A stretch of 64,000 nucleotides of DNA from Tritrichomonas musculus (GCA_039105265.1 JAPFFF010000033.1:682001-746000); one strand, 5' to 3'. Positions 1 through 10,343 are shown, numbered from the stretch's first letter. Notes: generated by a model from the letters alone, not told the origin. Numbers and translations are program-made.

Positions 1-562
1 GATAATTTTTGCTTTTTTTTAAAATAACTGAACTTTTTGTATTTTGATTATTCAGATATTTATTTAAAAATGAGCGTTTTCTTTCAAGTTTATTGTTTCT
101 GAGATCTTTAAGACGGGCTATTTCTTGTCTGTTTCCACGTTTCATGCTGAATTCAATACGATCTTCAAAATTTTCTTGATTACTTGTTAGAATAAGCCAT
201 TTTTTGGTAAATGCTGGATTATTTTCATTAACTGATGAATGAATTAATACTATTTTATTATGGTTCTTAATATTACTGTCTATAAATGATTTTTCTGTGT
301 CAAGAATACGTCCTTGATAGATATAAATTGAGTTCTTATCATAAACTCTTGTTAATATTGAGATTGGACTGTTTCTATTCAATCTTATATACCTAATTCT
401 AATGCCAGGCTGTATAACATAAATTTTGATAATATCAGGATTGATCTCATCATTTATTTTTAACGAATTATGATCAGCTATTTCATCTATTGAATTATAT
501 TTCTTTGATATTGAACATAAATGTTCTAAATCTTCATTTCCTTCATTTATGTTAATATCCAT
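1..562 (-). CDS. Ubiquitin-like domain protein, copy 1 (partial, runs off left edge)
   Basis: The minus-strand frame opens at ATG 562 and stays open to base 1, so the C-terminus lies outside the window. The first residues read MDININEG. The middle contains a stretch close to NSIYIYQGRILD followed by KSF..SNI..NNKIVL. This is the spacing of the last strands of ubiquitin (LIFAGKQLEDGRTLSDYNI), so a diverged ubiquitin-like fold is inferred. There is no C-terminal di-glycine tail in this region; a basic, Lys/Arg-rich segment follows instead. It is a clear paralogue of the minus-strand gene at 12973-13602. An initiator-like TTCATTTTTTGAA lies directly before the ATG, and the other copy has almost the same leader. 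Function unknown; possibly a lineage-specific adaptor. Confidence 0.6.
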   Translation of the reverse strand, partial: MDININEGNEDLEHLCSISKKYNSIDEIADHNSLKINDEINPDIIKIYVIQPGIRIRYIRLNRNSPISILTRVYDKNSIYIYQGRILDTEKSFIDSNIKNHNKIVLIHSSVNENNPAFTKKWLILTSNQENFEDRIEFSMKRGNRQEIARLKDLRNNKLERKRSFLNKYLNNQNTKSSVILKKSKNY

Positions 563-1429
563 TTCAAAAAATGAAATGAAAAATCACTTCATTTGAAATG
601 AAATGATTTTAATATGACATTGAAAACTATTACAAATTGAATTATGTGTATTTAAAAAAGCTAAGAGGGTATTATATTTTTTCTAAATAATTAAAAAAAA
701 AAGATATTATATTTAATGATATTAGTGATGAAATTTTTAAATTTTGCAATTTAATGCCTATTATAGTTTACATAGGTTTTTAGAATATTTTAAAAGCAGT
801 TTTTATTATGAATTATTATATTTTTTCAATTAAAACTGCTAAGAAGGATCCTTTTTTTTTTCTATTTAAAAAATCCTTTTTAAAATTTCCAATAAAAAAA
901 ACGGTAACAAATATATGGATAAGAAAGTTAAGAAAATGATTATTCAATAGCTTTAAAAGAAATTATAAATGGAATGAAAAGGATTAATTGTAAATAATAT
1001 TTTTTATAAATAATTGAGATGCGCAAGAGCTGAGGACCTATTTCCGATTTATTTAATATTTTAAAAATAAGTATATATGTATGCATAAAATAAAATTACA
1101 AAATATTAATGGATTATTTTAGGATGGGAATAAAATATGAATGTTTTAAAAAATTGAGAATAAGTTATTTCAAAATATAATAAAAATTCAATTTATTTTT
1201 GGTCGTATATTTTTTTTCTCATTTTTTCTTGACTTAAAATTTCTGCGTCAAATTTAAATCTAAAATTTAATATATGCATAAAATATAAATGGAAATGTAT
1301 GAAAAACCTTTAATAAGCAGCACCAATACTGAGATATATGAACAATTTTCATTTAAAAATTCAGATAAAAATTATTAATTTTATATCTAGTCATTTTTAT
1401 TCAATTGATAAAAAACTACTTTTCCTGCT
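563..1429. other. Gene-free AT-rich stretch
   Basis: I see no open frame, RNA gene or clear repeat here. Bases 563-605 contain the short leader of the minus-strand ubiquitin-like gene with a small imperfect palindrome built from GAAATGAAATGA-type words. The rest is A/T-rich with poly-A and poly-T runs. Confidence 0.5.
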
Positions 1430-2215
1430 CAGCTAGCAAGATCTTTATTCAATCATTGCTGGTGAACACTTAAATATTAATGATGATGTTTCATCATTTT
1501 TAGATTTCATTAACGAGATTTTTTTGGGGTGATGAAAAAGAAGAAGAAGAAAGATTCTTCCCAACAAAGATAAACTTTTATGAGAACGTCCCGATTTTCA
1601 CAATTGGATTTCGAAGGAAAGAAAAAGTTTATCTTAAGCATCGAACAAAACAAAGTGACAGCGAATCTTTGGGAATCCATTCGCGAATTCACTCTCGATG
1701 AAATCAGAAATGAAGCAGGAAGCAAATCATCAGAAAGAAATAGCAAAGAAAATAGAAAACAAGTAAAAAACAATTGAATGTAAATCCAAGTGAGAGATTT
1801 TCATGAATTATTACACAACTTGCTCTAACTGACAGTGTAGTCAATATCACTGGCTCTAGTATTCATGATGATCGCAAACTTTGCCTGCCAAGAAACGTCG
1901 TTTTTTTTTTTTTTTTTTTTACGAAGAAAATTTGTGGTTATGCAACGACTTTATAAAGAACAAAGTGCGGCCTTGTCATTTTTCAATCAGATCGGCCAGT
2001 CATGGAAGTAGGAATCATCATTTGAAAAATTGATGCTTCGAAGGATCGAACGATCAAAATACTTGGAAAAAGTAGGATTCACGTTCAAATGAAGAAAGCC
2101 TTTTTGAAATCAAAAACCAATCAGATGGTGATTATTTCCGTTATTTGAGAATAAGACAGATTGGCTTGAATGGTTCAAATAATAATAACATTAATGTTTT
2201 TGGAAGTATCCAACT
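1430..2215 (+). pseudogene. Broken BTB / F5-8C-type gene
   Basis: Several plus-strand frames carry family-like pieces in the right order but not in one frame. Around 1440-1580 there is an acidic piece reading NINDDVSSFLDFINEI. From 1580 to 1777 an open frame (65 codons) includes ANLWESIREFTLDEIR. Around 1830-1890 comes NITGSSIHDDRKLCLP, and 1960-2215 gives RPCHFSIRS, then KNW.FEGSNDQNTWKKV and YFRYLRIRQIGLNG. The last pieces are the hallmark of the discoidin-like (F5/8 type C) domain that ends many trichomonad BTB proteins. The frames shift several times, and a run of about 20 T at 1901-1920 interrupts the domain. This is a decayed host gene; the N-terminal BTB domain itself is not visible. 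Confidence 0.6.
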
Positions 2216-2505
2216 ATTATGAAATGCAAGTTATTGACATTTGTATCAAAATGTTTGATATTATAAGATCAAATATTTTTATAAAATATAATACCAAAAC
2301 GTTTTAGTATTAGATATCTTTTGTCATTAATTTCATTAATGACTCAAAAGCGATGATATTCTTTAACTTTTAAAAATTTTTTGATTTAAAACATTAAATA
2401 CTTTTTTAAAATTACGGTTATGAGAAAATACAAATTAGCTTTAAATTTTAATTTAAATTAAAAATTTAGAAAAAACTATAATAAACACTTTTTGTTGTCT
2501 TTTTA

Positions 2506-2952
2506 ATGGACGAAAAAGAATTTCAAGAAAAAATCACTATCTTTATAGAGAAGTACGCTCTTGATGGATGGGAGCTAAAAAAGACCCGCTATGGTATATA
2601 TGCCTATAATCCAAGACGTATGATTCAAGAAGAATTAGATGGACAACATGTATTTGTAAATTATTATATAGACTATGATCATGTTTTTACAGTCCCAGTT
2701 TTAAGTGCAACGTTCTTTACTGAAACTGGTCACCAATTGACTTACTCTGAGTTATTATCAATATTACCTCAAAAACTTGAAGAAGGTTCAATATCAGAAA
2801 GAGAGCATGAGCTTACAGGTAAACCTGTTTTTTTTATTCATCCATGTAAAACTCAGCAGTTTGTAGAACCATTTTTAAAAGTTGGTGCCGATTACTTGCA
2901 TGTTTGGCTTGTTAAATATGGGCCACTATTCTTTTACAAGCTTCCTTTTTAA
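2506..2952 (+). CDS. ATG10: Atg10-like autophagy E2 enzyme
   Basis: A 148-residue protein starting at ATG 2506. The C-terminal third carries FFIHPCKT at about residues 109-116, followed by an aromatic-rich segment with YLHVWLVKYGPLF. This HPC(K/Q)T cysteine and the trailing 'W..(V/K).GP' strand are the signature of Atg10, the E2-like enzyme that joins Atg12 to Atg5. Atg3 also has an HPC cysteine but is about twice as long and carries an extra flexible insertion. The upstream part (DYDHVFTVPVLSATFF) fits the E2-like beta-sheet of Atg10. The predicted catalytic residue is the Cys of HPC. Identity comes from motif and length only; an Atg12 partner cannot be checked here. The gene is alone, with no close neighbour on its strand. 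Confidence 0.72.
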   Translation: MDEKEFQEKITIFIEKYALDGWELKKTRYGIYAYNPRRMIQEELDGQHVFVNYYIDYDHVFTVPVLSATFFTETGHQLTYSELLSILPQKLEEGSISEREHELTGKPVFFIHPCKTQQFVEPFLKVGADYLHVWLVKYGPLFFYKLPF

Positions 2953-3029
2953 TAAAAAATTGATTTTGTAAAATTATTGATTTATATTGTTTTTATTTTA
3001 TTTTATTTTGAGATTTTATCAAAAGCATT

Positions 3030-3077
3030 TCTCCCATATTTTCTCATATAAATCAAAATAAAAAGCAATATGGGAGA
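3030..3077. repeat. Inverted repeat downstream of the Atg10-like gene
   Basis: TCTCCCATATT (3030-3040) is repeated as AATATGGGAGA (3067-3077), an 11-bp perfect stem about 80 bp after the Atg10-like stop. Nearby, TCAAGTCTGACTTGA (from about 3084) forms a second small palindrome. Position suggests a 3'-end structure, but no function is proven. The remaining DNA from 2953 to 3374 shows nothing else. Confidence 0.4.
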
Positions 3078-3374
3078 TTTTCTCAAGTCTGACTTGATTT
3101 TTCTCATATTAATGTGAGATATTTCAAAGCTTTTAAGGTTAATCAGATGCATAAGAAAAAATAAATTTTTATATATACTAATTTTCTGAGTAGATAGGCT
3201 AAGGAAGGCTACGCTCTATAAACTCTTGCCATACTTAATCATTGTTCAGATCCACCCTGACCGGTCATTTATGTAATTCGACGCCAAAGTTCATCAACAA
3301 CAGTGCTAATTATGTAAAGTAACTCATTTTCGATTCAAACTATTTTTTTATTGGATATTCATAATAATCATATA

Positions 3375-3698
3375 ATGATCGAAGCAATCATAGATGGCTA
3401 TCTTGAATGGTTAATCAATAACATCAACAGCGTTGATGAACTAATCTACTCATTATGCGAGTATTTCAATGATGATAAGTACAATCCAGAAATTAATCTC
3501 AATAGCATCATTAACTACTACATTATTGACGATCTAAACGAACTCGATGATCTTTTAATAAACTATTATGTGAGTAATATCGTGTTGAACTCAAAGACAG
3601 AGTTCATCACTAGCATTATTCATTTAGTGTTACCAAATAAATCGATCGAGTCATGTGGAGTTTTTGATTCCGATGAATTTCTTGACGATGAAGAGTAA
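3375..3698 (+). CDS. Small acidic hypothetical protein
   Basis: The frame is open from 3351, but the first ATG is at 3375, giving MIEAIIDGYLEW and about 107 residues. The protein is rich in Asp, Glu, Asn and Ile, with a short helix-favouring start, several YY and DD pairs (INYYIIDDLNELDD), and a very acidic tail (DSDEFLDDEE). No family recognised; no signal peptide or membrane segment. Codon choice looks like coding sequence (few in-frame oddities, good Asp/Asn balance), but a chance frame cannot be excluded. The 3699-4205 gap after it holds no gene that I can see. Confidence 0.4.
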   Translation: MIEAIIDGYLEWLINNINSVDELIYSLCEYFNDDKYNPEINLNSIINYYIIDDLNELDDLLINYYVSNIVLNSKTEFITSIIHLVLPNKSIESCGVFDSDEFLDDEE

Positions 3699-4205
3699 GT
3701 GAATGTTGTTATTTAGTTTTATTTAAATGAATGTCAAATCCATAAACGTTGGTGATCCAAAAATAGATGTTGTTATTTTGGTTCATCTATAGATTTATTG
3801 ATAAACAATTTGACTATAACATTGGCAGGCTAATGCACTCTTATTATCCAAGATCTACAGGCACTAAAGTAAATCTGAAAATAATACGAAAAGTCTGTAT
3901 GGTAGCCAATGACAAATTACCTTTTTCATCAAAATAGACAATTCGACAAAAAAAATGTCTACAAAACATTTCTTCATGGATTTTAAGCGATTAATCCTCT
4001 TTTTGTCTTCAGTTAAAAATGAAAAATGATAGAGATATATTAATAAATTAGTAAAAAATCCATTTTATTCAATTTCAATATATTCAAACTTCTTTGAAAT
4101 ATTAGAACTTTCAAAAAGTGAATTTTCAATTTTACTAAAACAAAATTCAAAAGGTGAAAAATTCAATTTATAACTTTTTGAAGAAAAAACAATAAATTTT
4201 AGCAA

Positions 4206-6476
4206 ATGGTATTTGGAACGTGCTGTATTGTAATAAATGATCGGATGAATAGCATGAACACTAAATCGGTTAAAATCGATGGCGTTCAACGTGGTTTACT
4301 AGTTAACTTTGAAGTTACCCAAACATTTTATCATACCGAAAAAGAAGCCAAAGAGGTAAGTTATATTTTCCCAAATGATCTCAAAATATGTATATATGAT
4401 ACAACATTCGTCGTTGGAGACGAAATTATCAAACCAAAACTTCAATCGAAAGAAGAAGCACAAAAAACCTACAAAGAAGCTGTTGATTCAGGCCATACAG
4501 CAGTTTTAGGCACGAATATTGGCTATGGGATGACAGAGTTCAAGCTTGGCAATGTTCAACCAGAAGTCGAATGCAAAGTAATATTAAAATTAGCATTTTC
4601 AGGACAAGTCACCAAAGAAAAGACATTTTTTATTAAGTTCCCAATTGATGTTTACACACCATCAGGTTCACGTGGCTGCCTAGACGTTAATTCCTCACAA
4701 TTTTCATTCCAACTTCAAAATGACCCCGAAAAAGTGACAAAAGTGACCTCAAATGTCAAAAATGCAAAATTTGATGAAGCGACCAAACTATTTTCAATCA
4801 ATGACAAGATTCAAAACGACCAAAATGAGAAGTCAATCATCATTACATTTGAGACAAAAGAAGCGCTTCAAAGCTCATGCATTGTTAGCCCAACAGACTC
4901 AGTCAATTTTGACGGTTGTGCCATTTCGATATCACCAAATCTTCCCCCAAGTCCAGACACAAATTCCGAATTTATTTTTGTTGTTGATTGCAGCGGCTCA
5001 ATGGGCGGAAATTCCATCAAAAAAGCCGCCGAATGTCTCGAGTTTTTCATTAAATCGCTTCCCTCTGATTCGTACTTCAACATAGTTCGATTTGGCTCAC
5101 GGTTTGAGAAACTTTTTGATAGCTCTGTTCATTATGATGACCAAACCTCTGAAAAAGCTGTCGAACTTGCACAGAACTTGCAGTCAAATCTCGGAGGAAC
5201 GAACATTTATTCGCCTCTTGAAAGCATCTATTCAGAAAAGTGCCAACACGGACAGAGGCAAATCTTCATTATGACTGATGGTGAAGTATCTGATGTTGAG
5301 AGTGTTCTTGAGCTTATTTCGTCGAATTCGAATGAGAACCGTTGCTTCACAATCGGAATTGGTCGTGGCTGTGATGCCGGCCTTGTTGAAGGCATGGCAA
5401 ATGCATCCGGAGGCATCAGTGATTTTGTTCAAGAAGGAGACTCGATCAGTGAAAAAGTTATCCCTCAATTACAATCATCGTTGCACCCATCTGTGACATC
5501 ACTTGAGATTGAAGGTGAAAATGACGATTCATTTGAAGTCTCTCCATTTCCTCTTCCTTCTGTCAACGCGAATGGTTCCACTGTTGTTTATCTTCGCCAG
5601 AAAAAGAGTGAAAAAGCATTTGAAGGTGGAATTTTAATCACCGGAAACTACGGAAAGGAAAGCATTGAGATACTAATTGATGATGTTGAAAGACTTGTCG
5701 ATGTTGAAGAAGACAAGTTTGGTTGCAGTGGAGGCAAAAATATTGGAAAGGCAATTGTTCCTCTCTTTGCTTTCTCCATTCTTCGAGAGCTTGACAAAAA
5801 GAGAAACATTTCTGACAATGATAAAAAGAAGGCAATTGAATTGAGCATCTCTAGTGGCGTTCTTTGTAAGTACACCGGTTATGTCGGAATGACCGAACAA
5901 CCAGTTGTTCATTATCATTCTGAGAGATGCTGCTATTCACACAAAATGCATTCCAGTGGTTGTGGTGGTCCACGAAAGTGTTGCGGTGGTGGAATGAAAT
6001 GTTTTAAAGCTAAAGCTAAAGCAAAAGCTAAAGCAAAAGCTATGCCTCCTCCTCCACAACCGAAACAAAAGTGTGCAATTGCTAATATTCAAGGTTCACC
6101 TGGTCGTTCTAGATGTGATGCTGATGTTGTATTAGAATCTAAGAAAAGTGAAGCTCCTAACAGTATCCCAACGAAATATGAACTCATTTCATTGACAAGA
6201 TACCAAAAAGCTGGCGGTTTCTGGGATGATTTGGAGGCTGTAAAAAGCATGACTGGTGTAAAGATAGATAACATCGATGAAGTTAATGTTCAAGATAAAG
6301 AAGTTGAAAGAAGATGCTTGGCAACAATCCTCGCAATTGCTGCAATGAGAGCAAAATCTTCTAACGAGAAGAATTCTTGGGCAATGATTGAGCAAAAAGC
6401 ACTCACTTGGCTGAAGAATTCATTGCCTAATGTTGACATCGAACAAGTCATTTCAAAAGTTCAATCAACTTTCTAA
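4206..6476 (+). CDS. VIT + von Willebrand factor A domain protein
   Basis: A 756-residue protein. Residues about 15-150 form a VIT (inter-alpha-trypsin inhibitor type) domain, with VSYIFPNDLKICIYDTTFVVG and the 'EEAQKTYKEAVDSGHTAVL' loop typical of the domain. A vWA domain follows, with the MIDAS motif DCSGSMG at 261-267. Further on is a Cys/His-rich stretch (CCYSHK...CCGGGMKC, about 575-600), then an unusual Lys-Ala repeat (KAKAKAKAKAKA) running into a Pro-rich linker. The C-terminal 90 residues (GFWDDL...WAMIEQKALTWLKNS) match the tail region seen in VWA5A-like proteins. There is no signal peptide, so it is probably cytosolic, with metal-dependent ligand binding through the vWA domain. A second ATG at 4245 is possible, but residues before it look family-like, so 4206 was kept. 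Confidence 0.85.
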   Translation: MVFGTCCIVINDRMNSMNTKSVKIDGVQRGLLVNFEVTQTFYHTEKEAKEVSYIFPNDLKICIYDTTFVVGDEIIKPKLQSKEEAQKTYKEAVDSGHTAVLGTNIGYGMTEFKLGNVQPEVECKVILKLAFSGQVTKEKTFFIKFPIDVYTPSGSRGCLDVNSSQFSFQLQNDPEKVTKVTSNVKNAKFDEATKLFSINDKIQNDQNEKSIIITFETKEALQSSCIVSPTDSVNFDGCAISISPNLPPSPDTNSEFIFVVDCSGSMGGNSIKKAAECLEFFIKSLPSDSYFNIVRFGSRFEKLFDSSVHYDDQTSEKAVELAQNLQSNLGGTNIYSPLESIYSEKCQHGQRQIFIMTDGEVSDVESVLELISSNSNENRCFTIGIGRGCDAGLVEGMANASGGISDFVQEGDSISEKVIPQLQSSLHPSVTSLEIEGENDDSFEVSPFPLPSVNANGSTVVYLRQKKSEKAFEGGILITGNYGKESIEILIDDVERLVDVEEDKFGCSGGKNIGKAIVPLFAFSILRELDKKRNISDNDKKKAIELSISSGVLCKYTGYVGMTEQPVVHYHSERCCYSHKMHSSGCGGPRKCCGGGMKCFKAKAKAKAKAKAMPPPPQPKQKCAIANIQGSPGRSRCDADVVLESKKSEAPNSIPTKYELISLTRYQKAGGFWDDLEAVKSMTGVKIDNIDEVNVQDKEVERRCLATILAIAAMRAKSSNEKNSWAMIEQKALTWLKNSLPNVDIEQVISKVQSTF

Positions 6477-6865
6477 AAGTTTTTTTTTTTCTTAATTAAA
6501 GAGAGAGAAATAAAGGGAGTCGATTCAAAAAATAATTAATTTCAAGGGAAAACGATAATAAAAATTTATTTTGAGAAAAAAATATTTGAAAAAAAATTTT
6601 TTTTTCTTAAAATTTTATTTTCTGAAAAAATATTCAATTTTTTCTTAACTTGATCGTCGACCCCTATTTTTTGGTGGCACTTTACTTACTATAAAAAAAA
6701 ATTTTTTTTATTAATATTAAACTAACTAATTTTCAGTTTATTGAGAAAACAAGAAGAAACTAATTTTCTGAAAAAAAAGTTGATCATTAAATAGTTTATA
6801 TTTTTTTCTGAAAAAAAAGTTGATCATTAAGGGCATAGTTGGTTTTTCATATTTTAGAATAGTCG
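6477..6865. other. AT-rich spacer with short direct repeats
   Basis: No gene seen. A unit of about 27 bp reading TTTTCTGAAAAAAAAGTTGA plus TCATTAA occurs twice (about 6763-6789 and 6804-6830). Long A and T runs fill the rest. Confidence 0.4.
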
Positions 6866-7165
6866 TAGCAAGAGAGATTGTGTCTCAACTTTTTGAGTGA
6901 ATAAATTGAAAGAAAAAAGAGAAAAATGGTGAATTATATTTTGTTATTATTCATGTAAAAAAAAATTGATGCATCTTTTTTTATTTTTACATAATTTTTA
7001 CCGAGACTTACATCAAAAGGAAGGATCGGTAAAAAATATTGTAACATAAAAAGGTGCATTTTTTTTTAAAAAAAATGAATAGCCTCAGTAAATATTATTC
7101 TCCATTTTCTTTCCTTTTTTTTCTATTAGTTCTCTCAAAAAGTTGATACACAATCTCTCTTGCTA
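6866..7165. mobile_element. Foldback / MITE-like element with 32-bp terminal inverted repeats
   Basis: The outer arms at 6866-6897 (TAGCAAGAGAGATTGTGTCT...) and 7134-7165 are inverted copies with one mismatch over 32 bp. The inside also pairs imperfectly: GGTGCATTTTTTTT-type sequence on the right mirrors TTGATGCATCTTTTTTT on the left, and ACCGA...TCGGT sits at the centre. The whole 300 bp can therefore fold into one long hairpin. It codes for nothing. Both the length and full-length palindromic form fit a non-autonomous DNA transposon, or a foldback element. Target duplication is not certain. Confidence 0.6.
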
Positions 7166-7234
7166 CAGTTTCTTTTGGAAAAAAAAAAAAATGCAATAAA
7201 AATTGATTGATTTTACTAAGATTTCGAAAACTTA

Positions 7235-10200
7235 TTAAGGTATAATTGTAATAAGCCTAGCAAGATGAGGTGGAACTGTTGCATTTTTAATACTGTGTGA
7301 ATAAAATACATATTTTCCAATTGTTTCAAGTTGTGAATTTTCAGGGAAAACGATTGTTTTAAGTCCGCAATCAGAAAATGCATTATCCATTATTTGTGTG
7401 ACACTCGATGGAATTTGAATTGACGGTATTGAAGAACACATAAATGCAGATTCACCAATGATTCTCAATTCACAATTTTGATGAAATCGAAATGATTGTA
7501 AATTCTTGCATCTATAGAAAGCAAAAGAATCGATTTTTATAACGTGTTGAGGAATGAATATTCGATTCAAAATTGTTTCGGCAAATGCATTTTTGCCGAT
7601 GATTTGAAGCTCTGAATTTTGAGCGAATTCACATTCCCTTAAAGAAGTGCACTCTGAAAAAGCATAGTCACCAATCTCGGTGATATTCATCGGTATATTT
7701 ATCCTTGTCAAATGTTTGCATGATTCAAATGCACACGAACCAATTTTTTTAATAAAGCTTGGGATTTCTATTGATCGAATATCGCGTTTTGCAAAGACGA
7801 TGACATCAAAGTCGTCATTGCTTGGATTTGTTTTTCCAAGAAGGATTTTTTCATTTAACCATGAAAAGTTGTGATTTTCAGGTGAAATAGAGAATCTAAA
7901 ATGTTCATTCAATCCCTTGTACCAGAATTTGTCAAGAATCTCGACACTTGGCGGAATTACAATGTTTTCAATTGATGACCCTTTGAATAAACATTCATTA
8001 ATTGATCTCAGTTCAGAATTAGGGGAATATTCAACTGACCTCAAGCTTTTACAATCAGCAAACGCACATATATTTATTTGTGTGACGTGTGAAGAAATGG
8101 TTATCATTTCTAAAGAAGATCTTTCAAATGCTCCAACATCAATCACAGAAAGTTGAGAATCTAACGAAAACCGGACTGTTCTCAAATTCTTGCAATCAGC
8201 AAATGCATATCGTCCTATTTTTTTAATGAAGTCGGGAACGTCTATTTCTTCAGAATCACGAAGTGCATAAAGAAGAACATCAAAGTTGTCCATGCTTCTA
8301 TCTGATTTTCCGAGAAGAAGTTTTTCACTCACAAATGCAAAGTTGGGATTTTCAGCCGATATAGAAATATGGCATGATCTACTGATTCCGTTGAACCATC
8401 CATCTTTTAGTTCTTCAACATTGCATGGAATTGCAATATCTTGAACAGAGCACTTAGAAAATATTCCTCCATTAAATGTATGAAGTTCTGAATCTGGAGC
8501 AAAATCGACAGTTCTTAAATTTTGGCAATTTTCAAATGCTAATGATTCAATCTGAACAACATGAGAAGGAATTGTTATGCTTGCGAGTCCTGAATTCAAA
8601 AATGCTTTTTCTTTAATGATTTGGAGTTCTGAATCTGGAGCAAAATCGACAGTTCTTAAATTTTGGCAATTTTCAAATGTTGATGGTTCAATTTGAACAA
8701 TATGAGAAGGAATTGTTATGCTTGCGAGTCCTGAATTCAAAAATGCTTTTTCTTTGATGATTTTGAGTTCTGAATCTGGTGCAAAATTGACAGTTCTTAA
8801 ATTTTTGCAATTTCCAAAAGCTAATGGTTCAATCCCAACAATATGAGAAGGAATTGTTATGCTTGTGAGACATGAATATGAAAATACTCTTTCTTTAATG
8901 ATTTTGAGTTGCGAATTTTCAGAAATGTTGATTGTTGTTGCATTGCATTCACGAAATGCGAGAGGACATATATATTTGATGAAATCTGGAATATTAACTT
9001 CTGGGGCATTTTTTGCACAAATTAACATATCAAAAATATCGCTGTTGATATCAGATTTCCCAAGTAATAATCTTTCATCAAATTTTGTATAGTTCCGGCT
9101 GTTTGGCCATAAATGTATTGAATCGAAACCAATTATTTGATCTTTACTTCTCAATCTGCTACTTTCCAAAATTTTTACAAAGCCAGAAAGTGGAAAATCC
9201 TCTAATAAAGGAGGAAGAGTCAATGACTGAAATAGACAAGCATAAAACTCATTCTCGTGTATAAAACGAACTTGAGAATCTTCTTGGAATACAATCCGAT
9301 TAACATTAGAGTAATTAAAAACGTCCTTTCCGACACTTGTTACTATAAATTCGACATTTTTATAAAAGATTGATTTGGGAATAACTATTTCTTGTACCTC
9401 TCCTTTAATTGTATGATCAAACTTTGCTGTTAAATCAATAAAATTTAATTCGTATTGAATTCCATCAACATCAGTATGTAAAGAAAAAATGTGTCTAATA
9501 TTTCCTCTTTCAAATGATTCGATAAAATAGTTTTCATTAATATTATGACCACAAAAACTCCTAAAGAGTTGAATGAACAATTGAGAGAATTTTTTGACAT
9601 TTTCTTTGATGTGATCCAATTTGTTCATTTCGCTAATAATGTCAATTTCAGGAATCATTCCACAACGGAAATTTTGCTGTTCTACAGAGTCTCTTTGGTT
9701 TTCTGGTGTCAATTTTCTAAATTTGAGAAATGTTAGAAGACAAAATATGTCGATATCGTTTGTGCTTTGATATCTTGAAACAATTAATTCATAAAAACGG
9801 TTATGCTGATTGAATACTACATTTTCATGAGATAATATACGATATAATAAAGTTGTTGGAAATGAAATCAGTAATTCGCCATGTTGTACAACATAATCAT
9901 CAAAATGTGAAGCAACTATGCTTTCAATATATGATTTATCTTGAATTAATGGATTTTGTAAATTGGCTAAATTCATTGAAACTTCATCAAATGTGCTTCT
10001 TTTTGATTCAATTAGATCATTCATTGTGGAACTTTGAAATTCTTGATTTAAAAGAATATATTGGTAATAGTTGTCTGGAGTAATATTAGGAACAGTGGTG
10101 TCAATCTGAAACAAGTAATTGATAAATGCTTGGAAAACTTCTAAACTTACGTTTGATTGAACATTATATACATGATCTCTATACATACATCTAAAAATAT

Positions 10201-10294
10201 TACTATTGATAGCCTGAAATATACTAAGATTAAGAGGAACCGGGTATATCGTTAAATTAAACATAAAATGTGCCTGAGTCTCTTCTTCTTGCAT
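7235..10294 (-). CDS. BTB-like + BspA-type (LRR_5) leucine-rich repeat protein
   Basis: A 1,019-residue minus-strand protein. Residues about 1-230 resemble the N-terminal module of trichomonad BTB proteins (FRCMYRDHVYNVQSN, then a helical BACK-like part with YELIVSRYQ). From about residue 290 to the end it is made of BspA/LRR_5 repeats with the pattern 'I..IG..AF..C..L..I.F..NS.L..I'. Three stretches of about 46 residues (two repeats each) in the middle are nearly identical at DNA level (about 8480-8890), which indicates recent tandem growth. No signal peptide or membrane segment is seen, unlike the BspA protein at 27281, so this one is likely intracellular. Three non-LRR inserts with the form KLLLGKSD..(F/M)DVL repeat through the protein. 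Function unknown; probably protein binding. Confidence 0.85.
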   Translation of the reverse strand: MQEEETQAHFMFNLTIYPVPLNLSIFQAINSNIFRCMYRDHVYNVQSNVSLEVFQAFINYLFQIDTTVPNITPDNYYQYILLNQEFQSSTMNDLIESKRSTFDEVSMNLANLQNPLIQDKSYIESIVASHFDDYVVQHGELLISFPTTLLYRILSHENVVFNQHNRFYELIVSRYQSTNDIDIFCLLTFLKFRKLTPENQRDSVEQQNFRCGMIPEIDIISEMNKLDHIKENVKKFSQLFIQLFRSFCGHNINENYFIESFERGNIRHIFSLHTDVDGIQYELNFIDLTAKFDHTIKGEVQEIVIPKSIFYKNVEFIVTSVGKDVFNYSNVNRIVFQEDSQVRFIHENEFYACLFQSLTLPPLLEDFPLSGFVKILESSRLRSKDQIIGFDSIHLWPNSRNYTKFDERLLLGKSDINSDIFDMLICAKNAPEVNIPDFIKYICPLAFRECNATTINISENSQLKIIKERVFSYSCLTSITIPSHIVGIEPLAFGNCKNLRTVNFAPDSELKIIKEKAFLNSGLASITIPSHIVQIEPSTFENCQNLRTVDFAPDSELQIIKEKAFLNSGLASITIPSHVVQIESLAFENCQNLRTVDFAPDSELHTFNGGIFSKCSVQDIAIPCNVEELKDGWFNGISRSCHISISAENPNFAFVSEKLLLGKSDRSMDNFDVLLYALRDSEEIDVPDFIKKIGRYAFADCKNLRTVRFSLDSQLSVIDVGAFERSSLEMITISSHVTQINICAFADCKSLRSVEYSPNSELRSINECLFKGSSIENIVIPPSVEILDKFWYKGLNEHFRFSISPENHNFSWLNEKILLGKTNPSNDDFDVIVFAKRDIRSIEIPSFIKKIGSCAFESCKHLTRINIPMNITEIGDYAFSECTSLRECEFAQNSELQIIGKNAFAETILNRIFIPQHVIKIDSFAFYRCKNLQSFRFHQNCELRIIGESAFMCSSIPSIQIPSSVTQIMDNAFSDCGLKTIVFPENSQLETIGKYVFYSHSIKNATVPPHLARLITIIP

Positions 10295-10343
10295 AATTTT
10301 TTATAAAATGGATAATTTTTTATAATATTTTTCCACCTACATA

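Noticed and set aside
1510-1773. Minus-strand 87-codon Phe/Ser-rich frame
   Set aside because: Antisense of the broken BTB/F5-8C gene and of a GAAGAAGAA run; no family features.
3180-3330. Possible tRNA in a slightly GC-richer patch
   Set aside because: No acceptor stem or T-arm consensus could be placed.
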